From: Rhizobium sp. RU36D
GTDB lineage: Bacteria; Pseudomonadota; Alphaproteobacteria; Rhizobiales; Rhizobiaceae
Length of the DNA: 64,000 bases
NCBI RefSeq assembly: GCF_900176345.1
Contig: NZ_FWXU01000019.1
Coordinates: 1 to 64,000, forward strand
Direction: 5' to 3'
The number at the start of each line of letters is the position of its first letter. The stretch's first letter is position 1. Position numbers and translations under genes: made by a program. The notes beneath the pieces were generated by a model. That model ran no database searches. It was given only the letters and a program-made list of their open reading frames with translations, and was not told the DNA's origin. Of the stretch, positions 18,054 through 27,059 are shown piece after piece.

Positions 18054-18344
18054 TTACCCCCGCTGGCATCCAACCGCCAGACTATGATTTAAAACAAGCA
18101 GTGCACCCGATTGCCTGAGGCGTTCCGGAAAATCCTCTGCTTCCGAATAGGCGACGGCCAGCCATGGAAAACGACCCTGTTCGACAAACAAGCCACCGGC
18201 TTTTCCGATCACCTCCAGCATGCCCTGGGGCGTCTGGGCGGGATCGGCCAATACCAGCACGTAGCGGCCTTGCGGCGCGGCCCAGACCGCCAGGGCCAGG
18301 ACCAGGAAAAGGCCAAAGTTGATCGCCACAACAGCCCTGTTCAA
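18054..18344 (-). CDS. Small membrane protein upstream of the chemoreceptor
   Basis: A predicted 96-residue protein with one N-terminal hydrophobic helix (about 4-24) and a C-terminal soluble part ([35 protein letters not shown]). The start is uncertain. I prefer TTG at 18344, eight bases after AGGAG; GTG at 18419 would add 25 residues. Its stop is 4 bp before the chemoreceptor ATG, so the two look like an operon. I do not recognise the family. A periplasmic or accessory partner of the receptor is an inference from position only. Confidence 0.55.
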   Translation of the reverse strand: MNRAVVAINFGLFLVLALAVWAAPQGRYVLVLADPAQTPQGMLEVIGKAGGLFVEQGRFPWLAVAYSEAEDFPERLRQSGALLVLNHSLAVGCQRG

Positions 18345-18705
18345 TGCCACTGCTCCTGCAAGCGCCGAAGTACCGTTTGCGCCGCCATGGATTTCATTGA
18401 GGCCACGGATACACTGCACTCCTCCAACAGGAGGGAGACTACGCCGACGAGGCTAAGTTTGCATTAATTGCATTCGTCAAGTCTGTGCGCCGACGAAACG
18501 GATGGGTCTTGGCCGAGAACGGGGACCACAGCGGTCGACCTTCCGCAGCAAAGCATTAACCCAAGCGAAAACAACAGGCTCGCCAGAACCCCGCCGGTCG
18601 GCACCATTAACGCTTTCTACGCAAGATCTTGGCCATGGTCGCAGCCAATGGGGAAAATTCATAGCGAGGTTGGCGAGCCCCAGGGGCCGCCGCGAGGACC
18701 AGACA
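18345..18705. other. Intergenic region between divergent chemoreceptor unit and GGDEF gene
   Basis: A 361-bp gap that must contain promoters for both directions. Short frames cross it on both strands, but none has convincing features. No hairpin or clear -35/-10 pair is seen. AT-rich bases near 18460-18475 are the likeliest promoter zone. Confidence 0.35.
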
Positions 18706-19788
18706 ATGAGTGACGTTACGACAGAGCAGACGAATTCCAAGCCGGGCCGCGGCAGCGAGGCCGCCGACAGCCTGCAGAAGGTGGCCCATGCGATGTCGCG
18801 CCTCAATGTTCCGGGGTTGCCGCGCAATTACGAACTGTTCCATGAGGCGCTGTTCGGCCATGACGCGGGCCTGACGCGGGAGGTTATGGCGCTCAGCGCG
18901 CCGCCGAGCCAGTTGATGCTGGACCAGATCGGCCTGAAATACCGGCTGCCCAGCCATTGCGGCGTGGCCGAGGAGACAGTGCAGCGGGGCGCCGAAGGTG
19001 TGCTGAAGTCGCTGACCGCCCAGATCTCCGCCGGTGTCGATCATAAGAAGAGCTTTACACGCGCGCTGGAGACGATCGTGCGCTCGATCCGCGAGGATGA
19101 GAGCCGAGGCCTGCGCGATCTGCTGGAAGAGCTGGACTATCTCAGCAGCACGGCAACCGACCTGCTCGTATCCGAGAATGCGCTCAGCCAGACGCTCAAT
19201 GACGGACTGGAACAGATCCAGGCCTCGGCCAAGGCGGCACTGGCCGCCAATGCGGCGATGCTGCGGGACCGGCTGACCCATCTGCCAAACCGGATTGCTT
19301 TCACCAACCGGTTGTCGGCTCTGTATGAAGGCGACACCAATCCCAGCGGCACCGCGCTTATCCTGGCCAATATCAATGATTTCGCGTCGATCAATGCCGA
19401 ATATGGCGAGGATGCCGCCAACCGCATCCTCCGGCGCCTGGCGGTCATCTTCCGGAAGACGATCAAGAAGAACGATTTCGTGGCACGCATCGGCGGTGAC
19501 GAATTCGCCTTCTTCTTCGGCGACGTCAACCTTGACGCCGCTCGCGCCATTGCCGAGCGCCTGCACCAGGCTGTGCTGGACAACCTGATCTTTGCCACCG
19601 ACAGCGAAGGCGAGACTTCCGGCCTGGAACTCGCCATGGGCGTCGCCATCACCGACAGCGCCCTGTCGCCTGCCCAGCTACTTGCCCAGGGCGAGGCTGC
19701 ATTGGCCTCCGCCCGGAAGAACAGGCGAACACCCGTGGTCGTCTACGCCACCGACAAAGCAGCTTCCAGCTCCCGCCGCGTGGCGTGA
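18706..19788 (+). CDS. Diguanylate cyclase (GGDEF domain)
   Basis: A 360-residue protein. The first ~180 residues are predicted helical with no sensor domain I recognise. The C-terminal GGDEF domain has RLTHLPNRIAF, ANINDFASINAEYG and an intact GGDEF at 263-267, so c-di-GMP synthesis is expected. The inhibitory I-site position reads KKND instead of RxxD, so product inhibition may be weak (inference). No EAL domain and no clear membrane segment. The ATG at 18706 was chosen over upstream frames because it starts the compact protein. It is divergent from the chemoreceptor operon. Confidence 0.88.
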   Translation: MSDVTTEQTNSKPGRGSEAADSLQKVAHAMSRLNVPGLPRNYELFHEALFGHDAGLTREVMALSAPPSQLMLDQIGLKYRLPSHCGVAEETVQRGAEGVLKSLTAQISAGVDHKKSFTRALETIVRSIREDESRGLRDLLEELDYLSSTATDLLVSENALSQTLNDGLEQIQASAKAALAANAAMLRDRLTHLPNRIAFTNRLSALYEGDTNPSGTALILANINDFASINAEYGEDAANRILRRLAVIFRKTIKKNDFVARIGGDEFAFFFGDVNLDAARAIAERLHQAVLDNLIFATDSEGETSGLELAMGVAITDSALSPAQLLAQGEAALASARKNRRTPVVVYATDKAASSSRRVA

Positions 19789-19818
19789 TCGCACCGCAAG
19801 CCCTCATCTGATTACAAA

Positions 19819-19847
19819 CAGTCGGCACCGGCTACCGGCGCCGACTG
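19819..19847. terminator. Hairpin between convergent genes
   Basis: An 8-bp stem, CAGTCGGC (19819-19826) with GCCGACTG (19840-19847), with further internal pairing (CCGG/CCGG). It lies 30 bp past the GGDEF stop and 15 bp from the stop of the convergent gene. No T-run. Confidence 0.5.
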
Positions 19848-19862
19848 CATGTCATGTCATCG

Positions 19863-20579
19863 CTACGCAGCGACGAACTGGTTGTTCTGGGTGAAGCGCA
19901 CGGAGATGTCGGTTACACCCTGGTAGACGATTTCATAGGCGGCGGTCGAAACGGCCGTGTCGATCACCTGTCCCTGCACGAACGAGCCTGCCAGCACGTA
20001 GTAGCGCGGCTTCGGCGTGAACTGGTAAACGAGGTTCGGTTCGAGCTGAACCGCGATCGCCGAACGATTGGACATGGCCAAACCGACATTGACGGACACC
20101 TTCTGGCTCGCCTGCACCAGCACGGTCGGGATCGTGTTGTCGGACTGGACAACGATCAGTCCCTTGGTTCCGTCCGTCGGGGCTTTGGGGAAGCCCGGAG
20201 CGCCATACGGGAAATTCCCCTGATAGGTCACGCCGAGCGTGTTGGCGTTGTCGATCATGACGCCGACCTGGCTCGCAGTCTGGAAGCTGCGCGGGTTGGT
20301 AGTCGTGCCGAGGTCCTGGATGTAGCCGGCGGTGGCCGCATAGTCGATCGTCCACTGGAACTGCGACTGGCTGGGATTGTTCGGAGAGCCCGCTGCCGCA
20401 CCGCCGACCATCCAGGCCAGCGAAATAGGATCGAAGGACGCGCCGATCACCTTCGGAATGGTCTGAAACAGCGCGAACTGCTGGAACTTCGCATTCTCGT
20501 TCAGGATCGTCAGCGTATAGGGCTGCCCGGCTGCGGCCTTGCCGGCAAATTTGATCGTGTCACCCATCCAAATCGTCAT
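19863..20579 (-). CDS. Possible RhiA-like protein, unknown function
   Basis: A 238-residue protein without a signal peptide or membrane helix. It is rich in Thr, Ser, Asn and Gln, with beta-type segments (YTLTILNENAKFQQFALFQ, ISLAWMVGG, FQWTIDYAA, VYQFTPKPRYYVLAG). Length (about 240) and the SLAW...FxWTIDY pattern recall the rhizosphere-induced protein RhiA of Rhizobium leguminosarum; this is from memory and not verified. The start at 20579 has GGGAGAAAATC upstream. It is divergent from a Crp/Fnr regulator, a plausible controller. Confidence 0.7.
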   Translation of the reverse strand: MTIWMGDTIKFAGKAAAGQPYTLTILNENAKFQQFALFQTIPKVIGASFDPISLAWMVGGAAAGSPNNPSQSQFQWTIDYAATAGYIQDLGTTTNPRSFQTASQVGVMIDNANTLGVTYQGNFPYGAPGFPKAPTDGTKGLIVVQSDNTIPTVLVQASQKVSVNVGLAMSNRSAIAVQLEPNLVYQFTPKPRYYVLAGSFVQGQVIDTAVSTAAYEIVYQGVTDISVRFTQNNQFVAA

Positions 20580-20801
20580 GATTTTCTCCCGTTGTGTTGA
20601 AGACATGCGGAGCACCTCGCCCCGCATCGTCGGCCGGTCAGCCCATGACGGGTTGCCGGAAGCGATTTGTTGCAAACCGCAAACACAACCCTAAATATGT
20701 TTATTAGTGGCGTCTGTTACGGTCGAGACAACCAATGTTTGTATTTTTAACCATAGTGATCCGTTCATATGTTCCCCGTCTCGACCACAGGATCCCGACA
20801 C
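20580..20801. promoter_or_regulatory. Divergent control region, RhiA-like / Crp-Fnr
   Basis: A 222-bp gap between divergent genes. It holds GTTGTGTT (about 20591-20598) and its reverse complement AACACAAC near 20684, and an AT-rich imperfect palindrome around TAAATATGTTTATTAG (near 20692). No canonical FNR box (TTGAT-N4-ATCAA) is present. Promoter positions are not assigned. Confidence 0.4.
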
Positions 20802-21524
20802 ATGAAGCTGCGCATACTTCGTCCCTATTCCGAGGAACTCAAGGCTATCCATCTGTTCGCCGCGATCGACGAAGCGGCGCTGGCCGGACTGGAAACTGCA
20901 TGCCGCTCGCAGACCTACCAGCCTGGCCAGGTGATCTTCCAGGCAGGTGATACCTGCCGCAGCGTCGCCGTGGTGCTGTCCGGCACGGTCGGTCTCTATT
21001 TTCATTCGGAAAGCGGCCAGGAGGTGATCATCCAGGAATTGCGTGCCGGCGATATCATGGGGGAAATCGAGGTGGTACTCGGCATGCCGCGCACGACGAG
21101 TGCAGTGGCCAGCGAAGTGACCCGGTTGCTGGAGATCGATCGGCACGCTTTTTCCCGTCTGCTGCGGCAACCGGAAATCTCTGAATTCATCTTGAGAAGC
21201 TGCGCCCGCAAGCTCCTGTCCGCGCTGGGCTTTGCCGAGGGCGTCGCGCTTTATCCGATCGAAACGCGCCTCGCACGGCTGCTGATCGACCTGGCGGAGG
21301 TGCATGGCAAGCCCTATGGCACGGGTATCCTGATCGACAAGGTGGTGTCGCAGAACCGGATGGGCCAGCTGATCAATGCCAGCAGGCCACGCGTCAACGC
21401 GCAATTGCAGATGTGGAAGGCAAGACGGATCATCGACCTGGAACGCAATCGCATTCTGATCCACGATCCGGAGCACCTGCGCCGCCGCTCGCGCCGGATC
21501 TCGACAGCCAAGTCGTCGAGGTAA
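20802..21524 (+). CDS. Crp/Fnr family transcriptional regulator
   Basis: A 240-residue regulator. The N-terminal cyclic-nucleotide-binding fold spans about 10-130 (AIDEAALAGLE, GQVIFQAGDTC, GTVGLYFHSESGQEVIIQEL, GDIMGEIEVVLG). A dimer helix and a winged helix-turn-helix follow (LARLLIDLAEVHG, VVSQNRMGQLINASRPRVNAQLQMW). It lacks the N-terminal cysteine cluster of FNR, so it is not an Fe-S oxygen sensor of that kind; the effector is unknown. Start: ATG 20802 is preferred, with 20769 as an alternative adding 11 residues. It probably acts on the divergent RhiA-like gene (inference). Confidence 0.85.
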   Translation: MKLRILRPYSEELKAIHLFAAIDEAALAGLETACRSQTYQPGQVIFQAGDTCRSVAVVLSGTVGLYFHSESGQEVIIQELRAGDIMGEIEVVLGMPRTTSAVASEVTRLLEIDRHAFSRLLRQPEISEFILRSCARKLLSALGFAEGVALYPIETRLARLLIDLAEVHGKPYGTGILIDKVVSQNRMGQLINASRPRVNAQLQMWKARRIIDLERNRILIHDPEHLRRRSRRISTAKSSR

Positions 21525-21618
21525 ACCTCACCGCCAAGGAGGATCATGGCACGCCGCGCGAACCATCTGGATGCGGGCGGCGTGCTGAAGCGATGCCTGG
21601 CTGGCGGACTGCGGATGC

Positions 21619-22494
21619 CTAGTTGCAGCCGCCCTTGACATAGGCCACCATGTCCGCGGTGTCCTGGGTGAAGGCGGGGCCGTAGACCCCGTCCTGGTCG
21701 CCAGCAGAGACGACGCTCACCGCCTTGTATGGCTCCCCGGTGCCGATGAACCATGCGCCTCCGCTGGCACCACCGCCATACATGGGGTGAGGACGTGCGT
21801 CATAGGCATTGCCGGCCTTGAGGATCACCGTCGCGGTTTCCCGATACATGTATTCGCCCCCTTCGAGGCGCCCCGGATAGCCCGTGATCGTGACCGCGGC
21901 ATCGACTCCCGTCTCACCCAGATCGTATCGACCAACCGCCGACGGTTTGGTCGTTCGCATGGCGGCATAGTCATATTGCGATTTCCCCAGTGATACCGGG
22001 TTCGTGGATATGTTGGTCCATTCGGTAAGCACCGCCGCCATGTCGATGTCATAGTTCGTCCCGCCGCCATTGCTGTAGCCCTGGACGAACCGAATGTTCG
22101 TGGCCGCCTTGCCGCCTTTCCAGAGACTGTGTGCCGCGCCGATCACGATCTTGTCGTCGGCCACAAACTGGGCGCTGGCCACATAGTCATCACCATCGCG
22201 GGTGTAGAAGAGCTTGCCGCCGAACTTGTAGGGCGCCTCCCCGATCGGTGCGCGCTCGGCATCGCCATCGGTCAGGGGTTTGCCCAGCTCAAACGGCGAA
22301 CCGTCGAGCGGCTCGGACTCAGGCTCTGGCCTGGCATTCGCCTTCCGCTCGTCGGTCCAGTAGTCCGCGGCGGCCGTGGCGATCTGGCTGACAGTCGGCG
22401 CCCAGCAGGTGAACCTGTCGTCCGCCAGGGCTCCTCCGGCCGGCGTCAGATGAACGGTCAGCGCGATAGCCGACACTCCGAGATATAGTCGCAT
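21619..22494 (-). CDS. Secreted trypsin-like serine protease
   Basis: A 291-residue exported protein. A signal peptide ends near GGALA (about 24). The chymotrypsin-like fold is supported by the triad: His in IGAAHSLW, Asp in YDYAAMR and Ser in GGGASGGAW. Disulfides are few. It is similar in scale to V8/trypsin-like extracellular peptidases, and likely acts in the periplasm or outside. The ATG at 22494 was chosen because it starts the signal peptide. The gene is convergent with the Crp/Fnr gene and divergent from the ABC-F gene. The substrate is unknown. Confidence 0.8.
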   Translation of the reverse strand: MRLYLGVSAIALTVHLTPAGGALADDRFTCWAPTVSQIATAAADYWTDERKANARPEPESEPLDGSPFELGKPLTDGDAERAPIGEAPYKFGGKLFYTRDGDDYVASAQFVADDKIVIGAAHSLWKGGKAATNIRFVQGYSNGGGTNYDIDMAAVLTEWTNISTNPVSLGKSQYDYAAMRTTKPSAVGRYDLGETGVDAAVTITGYPGRLEGGEYMYRETATVILKAGNAYDARPHPMYGGGASGGAWFIGTGEPYKAVSVVSAGDQDGVYGPAFTQDTADMVAYVKGGCN

Positions 22495-22650
22495 GATCTC
22501 TCCCCTATTTTCTTCGAGCGCCAATATCGACGCATCAGAATCCTACTGGGGCGGGGCTGGGATGGCTGTTTCGGGAGGCACAGGCGAATTCCTTTGCTTC
22601 GGCGGCTCGGCTCTTGTCATCGCCAAGGCTTTCAGCCAAAAGCCAAGGCC

Positions 22651-24540
22651 ATGATCACGATCAACGACATCTCCGCCCGTATTGCAGGCCGCCTGCTCAT
22701 CGACCACGCCACCGTATCGCTTCCCAGCGGGACGAAGGCCGGCCTCGTTGGCCGCAATGGCGCCGGCAAGTCCACGCTGTTCCGCATCATCACGGGAGAC
22801 CTGGCGCCGGAAAGCGGCTCGGTCTCGATGCCGAAGAACGCGCGCATCGGCCAGGTGGCCCAGGAGGCGCCCGGCACGGAGGAATCGCTGATTTCGATCG
22901 TGCTTTCCGCGGACAAGGAACGGGCGGCCCTGCTGGCGGAGGCAGAGACCGCGACGGATCCCAACCGGATCGCCGAAATCCAGACACGGCTTTCGGATAT
23001 CGACGCCCATTCGGCCGAAGCCCGTGCGGCAACGATCCTTGCGGGCCTCGGCTTCAGCCCGGAGGCGCAGCTTCGCCCGGCCTCGTCCTTTTCCGGCGGC
23101 TGGCGCATGCGCGTGGCGCTGGCGGGCGTGCTGTTTTCCGAACCCGACCTGCTGCTGCTGGACGAGCCGACCAACTATCTCGACCTCGAAGGCACGCTTT
23201 GGCTGGAAGATTATGTGCGGCGCTATCCGCACACGGTCATCGTCATCAGCCACGACCGCGACCTGCTCAATACGGCCGTCAACTCGATCATCCACCTCGA
23301 CCAGAAGAAGCTGACCTTCTATCGCGGCGGATATGACCAGTTCGAGCGGCAGAAGGCGGAAGCCGACGAATTGCAGATGAAGGCCAAGGCGAAGAACGAC
23401 GCGGCGCGCAAGCACCTGCAGAGCTTCATCGATCGCTTCAAGGCCAAGGCAACCAAGGCCAAGCAGGCGCAGTCTCGCGTCAAGGCGCTGGAACGCATGG
23501 GAACCGTGGCCGCGGTCATCGAGGATCACGTGCAGCCGATCAGCTTTCCAGAGCCGGAAAAGCAGCCCGCCTCTCCCATCATCGCCATTTCAGGTGGCGC
23601 GGTCGGTTACGAGCCCGGCAAGCCGATCCTCAAGAACATCAATCTGCGGATCGACAATGACGACCGGATCGCGCTGCTCGGCTCGAACGGCAACGGCAAG
23701 TCCACCTTCGCCAAGCTGATCGCCGGGCGCCTCTCCCTGCAGGCCGGCGAGATGAAGCAGCCGCCGGCGCTCTCCGTCGGCTTCTTCGCGCAGCATCAGC
23801 TGGACGACCTCGTGCCCGAGGAGACACCGGTGGACCATGTTCGCCGGCTGATGCCGACAGAACCCGAGGCCAAAGTGCGCGCCCGGGTGGCGCAGATGGG
23901 TCTGGCCACGGAAAAGATGGCGACTGCCGCCAAGGACCTTTCGGGTGGCGAGAAGGCGCGGCTGCTGATGGGCCTTTCGGCCTTCCATGCACCGAACCTG
24001 CTGATCCTCGACGAGCCCACCAACCACCTCGACATCGACAGCCGCCGGGCCCTGATTGCGGCCCTGAACGACTATGACGGCGCTGTCATCCTCATCTCGC
24101 ATGATCGCCATTTGATCGAGGCAACGGTGGACCGGCTATGGCTGGTCAACAATGGCACCGTGTCGGCCTTCGAAGGCGACATGGAAGAATATCGCAGCCT
24201 GATCGTCTCTACGGGCAAGAAGAAGGACGACAAGGACAAGCCCAGCGCCGAGCAGGAGCAGGTGAGCAAGGCGGACCAGCGCAAGGCCAATGCCGACAAG
24301 CGCGCCAACCTTGCCCCCTTGCGCAAAAAGATCAACGAAATCGAAGCGATGACGAAGAAACTGGAAACGCTGATTCAGGCACTTGATGCCGAACTTGCAG
24401 ATCCCAGGCTCTATGAGAAGTCGCCCGCCAAAGCTGCCGAAAAGGCAAAGCAAAGAGGCGAAGCCGCTGCCAAACTGGCGGCAGCCGAAGAACAGTGGCT
24501 AGAACTTTCAAGCGAATATGAAGAGGCCATGGCGGGCTGA
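22651..24540 (+). CDS. ABC-F family ATPase
   Basis: A 629-residue soluble protein with two ABC ATPase domains and no membrane part. Walker A motifs are GRNGAGKST and GSNGNGKST, signatures FSGGWRMR and LSGGEKAR, and Walker B motifs LLLLDEPTNYLD and LLILDEPTNHLD. Between the domains is the P-site-tRNA interaction linker (charged helices, KAKNDAARKHLQSFIDRF). The C-terminus is a lysine-rich coiled coil, as in Uup/YheS types. ABC-F proteins act on ribosomes, rescuing or tuning translation, or giving antibiotic protection; which applies here is not clear. ATG 22651 matches the family start (MITINDISARIAG). Confidence 0.92.
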   Translation: MITINDISARIAGRLLIDHATVSLPSGTKAGLVGRNGAGKSTLFRIITGDLAPESGSVSMPKNARIGQVAQEAPGTEESLISIVLSADKERAALLAEAETATDPNRIAEIQTRLSDIDAHSAEARAATILAGLGFSPEAQLRPASSFSGGWRMRVALAGVLFSEPDLLLLDEPTNYLDLEGTLWLEDYVRRYPHTVIVISHDRDLLNTAVNSIIHLDQKKLTFYRGGYDQFERQKAEADELQMKAKAKNDAARKHLQSFIDRFKAKATKAKQAQSRVKALERMGTVAAVIEDHVQPISFPEPEKQPASPIIAISGGAVGYEPGKPILKNINLRIDNDDRIALLGSNGNGKSTFAKLIAGRLSLQAGEMKQPPALSVGFFAQHQLDDLVPEETPVDHVRRLMPTEPEAKVRARVAQMGLATEKMATAAKDLSGGEKARLLMGLSAFHAPNLLILDEPTNHLDIDSRRALIAALNDYDGAVILISHDRHLIEATVDRLWLVNNGTVSAFEGDMEEYRSLIVSTGKKKDDKDKPSAEQEQVSKADQRKANADKRANLAPLRKKINEIEAMTKKLETLIQALDAELADPRLYEKSPAKAAEKAKQRGEAAAKLAAAEEQWLELSSEYEEAMAG

Positions 24541-24563
24541 CGCCCACCACCTGTCGTCAGCCG

Positions 24564-25730
24564 TTACCGCTCTGCCGAAGACCTGGGCTCGCTGGTGAAG
24601 GCCAGGATGGCGAACAGGCCGCAGGCGACAGCGGCAAAGATCGCCAGTCCATGGGTTGCCGCCTGCATGGAGAAGCCGGCCGCCAGTGGTCCGATCAGGG
24701 CGCCACCGCCCCAGGTCAGCCCCATCAGCGCGTAGATGCCAACGAGATCACCACCCTGGAAACGGCTGCCGACGATGGTCAGCGCCAGCGTATAGATGCC
24801 GACGAAGAAGCCACCCCAGACAAAGAGCAGCACATAGGTGGCAACAGGCGAGGATAGCGCCCAGGGCCAAAGTGCTGCGCCGCCGGCGGAGATCAAGGCG
24901 CAGGCGATGATCAGCTTGCGGCGGTCCATCTTGTCGCCCAGCCAGCCAATCGGCAGTTGTAGCAAAATAGCGCCGATCATCATCACGAACATCAGTTGTG
25001 CCGCGCCTTCCTGCTGCCAGCCAAGGCCGACGGCATAGAGGGCTAGGAAGGACAGGCCGGCCGTCTCGATCGCGGCATTCAACGTCACGGCGCCGATCGC
25101 CATCGGTGCGAGACGGAAGAAGCGCAGCGGATTGCCCGAGGAGGGCTTTTCGAAGGCCGGGACGATGAGACCCGGCAGGAACATCATGCAACTTGCTAGC
25201 AGGGCAACACATGCGCCGAGAAGGAACGGCAGGCTGCCCTGGGCGCCGACCAGCGACAGTACGAGGGGGCCGAGCGCCAGCCCCAGCGAAAGCGCTGCGG
25301 TATAAGTCGCCATGGCCCGCGAGCGCGTGCTTTCCGTGCTCAGCGCATTGATCCAGGTTTCCGACAGCACGAACAGCGCCTCCGCCGACATGCCGAGCAG
25401 CAGGCGGAGCGGGAACCACAACCAGATGCGATCGATCATTCCGAAGGCCACCAGGATCAGGGCGGACATGCCGAGCGAAGCCAGGATCAGCCGGCGCGGT
25501 CCAAAGCGGGAGGCAAGCCTGGGCAGAATGAGCGCGGTGATCAAAACACCGACGGCATGCATGGCGGCATTGATGCCGATCACGAAATCGCTGGCGCCTC
25601 TCGCTGCCATTTCAAGCGCAATCAGCGGTGCGCTCAAGGAATAGGTGAGCCCGAAGATCATCGCCGTCACGACGACAGCGGCTCGGGACAGGAGGGAGCC
25701 GCGACCGGAGCCGAGTGCAAGTTCAGTCAT
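24564..25730 (-). CDS. MFS transporter
   Basis: A 388-residue major facilitator with 12 predicted helices. The loop 2-3 motif reads RLASRFGPRRLILA and the loop 8-9 equivalent GWLGDKMDRRKLIIA. SETWINALSTESTRSRAMATYTAALSLG resembles the YcaD-like group of putative exporters. Inner membrane; substrate unknown. It overlaps the upstream HdeD-like gene by four bases (TCATG region), so the pair is cotranslated, suggesting a shared envelope role. Confidence 0.87.
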   Translation of the reverse strand: MTELALGSGRGSLLSRAAVVVTAMIFGLTYSLSAPLIALEMAARGASDFVIGINAAMHAVGVLITALILPRLASRFGPRRLILASLGMSALILVAFGMIDRIWLWFPLRLLLGMSAEALFVLSETWINALSTESTRSRAMATYTAALSLGLALGPLVLSLVGAQGSLPFLLGACVALLASCMMFLPGLIVPAFEKPSSGNPLRFFRLAPMAIGAVTLNAAIETAGLSFLALYAVGLGWQQEGAAQLMFVMMIGAILLQLPIGWLGDKMDRRKLIIACALISAGGAALWPWALSSPVATYVLLFVWGGFFVGIYTLALTIVGSRFQGGDLVGIYALMGLTWGGGALIGPLAAGFSMQAATHGLAIFAAVACGLFAILAFTSEPRSSAER

Positions 25731-27058
25731 GGCGTAATCTCCTTCACGCCCCTGCCGACAGCATGGTCATGCAACCAGTCGAGAAGCTTCAGCGGAAATG
25801 CGGCATGGTTCGGTTCTATGATCCGCTGCAGGGTCCGCGCGTAGTCGAGAACGATGCCAGGGGTCCAGCACATGTGCTCCGCACGCGAACGGATATAGGC
25901 GGCCTGCCAAAGCGCGGGTGTCAGCAGCAGGGCAATCAGCCGCAGCCAAGGATAGGAGCAATGCAGGCTGCCCTCGAAGGCCGATTCCAACCCGCCGGCA
26001 ACGGCAATCGAGCAATTTCTGTTGGTGACGTTGTAGGCGTTCAACTGGCTGTAGCCCGCCCAATAGGCTTTGAGCCGCCGCAGGTCATACCGGGTGAATT
26101 CGACATGCTGGTCCGCCGCCGTCCAGTCCGAACATTCGTATTCGTAGGAAGGCAGGAACATGCCCTGCATGTCGTTCTTGGCGCCGGAATAGAACACATG
26201 GGCGAGATCGCGGGCGCTGGCACGGATCTCATCCACCGGCCAATGGCTGAGATAAACTTCCCCCGGCACCTCCAGGGCGGCGTGACCGGTGGACGGTTTG
26301 CCGTCGACATCGAATGCCATGAGATAGCGGTCGATGATCGGACGCCTGGTCTTGATGTCGGCCGCTCCGGTCGGCGTCCAGACATGGACGGTGAGAGCCG
26401 GCTTCGGCCCCTCCTCCGGCTCGTCGTCGCCCACCAGCACGGGTGCATTTTCATTCCAGTTGCGCGTGCCGAACAGGGAAAAGGCATAGATTGCCATCTC
26501 CTCCGGCTCGTTGCGCAGCGTGATGGCGAAATGCAGCAGAATACCGCCGGAACCGACCAGCAGCAGGCCGATGCAGATCGGAATGTCGAGATGCGCGGGC
26601 AGTGGCCAGTCGCTGACGATCAACACGGCAAGCAGCATTTCCACGACGCTGAGGGCGACCGCCTCGCGCCAGCGCGGGAACCGGACGAGCCCCACCAGGA
26701 ACAGGCGCGTCAGGCCATCAACGGCAAATCCTGCGGCAAACAGCCAGCCCAGCACCGTGACGTTGCCCGTGGGGGCCAGGAAGATCAGGACACCGAGCCC
26801 CGTCAGCAGAAGTGCCTTCAGCCCACTGGCAAGGCGGCTGGCTGTCGTTTCCTTCGAGGCGGTTACCACGATGCCGATGACGCCTTGCAGGAGGAAGACC
26901 AGCCCGAAGAACTGGGTGGCGAAAATGGAGATGCCATCGGCAAGATCGGCAATGATGACAACGGCCAGGAGGATCAGCGCGGAACCGACAACGGCCGGAG
27001 CCCACCAATGGGCTCGAAACGCCTTTCCACCGATCAACAGCAATGCAAGCTTAATCAT
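25727..27058 (-). CDS. HdeD-like membrane domain fused to a papain-fold-like domain
   Basis: A 443-residue two-part protein. Residues 1-~185 form about six membrane helices of the HdeD/DUF308 type (FFGLVFLLQGVIGIVV, GWLFAAGFAVDGLTRLFLVG). The C-terminal ~240 residues are soluble and contain a histidine in TGHAALEV followed later by a cysteine in TNRNCSIAVAGGLE. This His-then-Cys order, with NC before a helix, fits circularly permuted papain-like (LRAT/PPPDE/NlpC-like) domains. That assignment is inference from motif order. It could be a membrane-tethered peptidase, amidase or acyltransferase. Cotranslated with the MFS gene. Confidence 0.72.
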   Translation of the reverse strand: MIKLALLLIGGKAFRAHWWAPAVVGSALILLAVVIIADLADGISIFATQFFGLVFLLQGVIGIVVTASKETTASRLASGLKALLLTGLGVLIFLAPTGNVTVLGWLFAAGFAVDGLTRLFLVGLVRFPRWREAVALSVVEMLLAVLIVSDWPLPAHLDIPICIGLLLVGSGGILLHFAITLRNEPEEMAIYAFSLFGTRNWNENAPVLVGDDEPEEGPKPALTVHVWTPTGAADIKTRRPIIDRYLMAFDVDGKPSTGHAALEVPGEVYLSHWPVDEIRASARDLAHVFYSGAKNDMQGMFLPSYEYECSDWTAADQHVEFTRYDLRRLKAYWAGYSQLNAYNVTNRNCSIAVAGGLESAFEGSLHCSYPWLRLIALLLTPALWQAAYIRSRAEHMCWTPGIVLDYARTLQRIIEPNHAAFPLKLLDWLHDHAVGRGVKEITP

Positions 27059-27059
27059 A

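Noticed and set aside
18600-18640. Similarity between INAFYARS in an upstream frame and INAFYRNS at the start of the RTX-like protein
   Set aside because: The match is a few residues in a noncoding stretch and is most likely chance.
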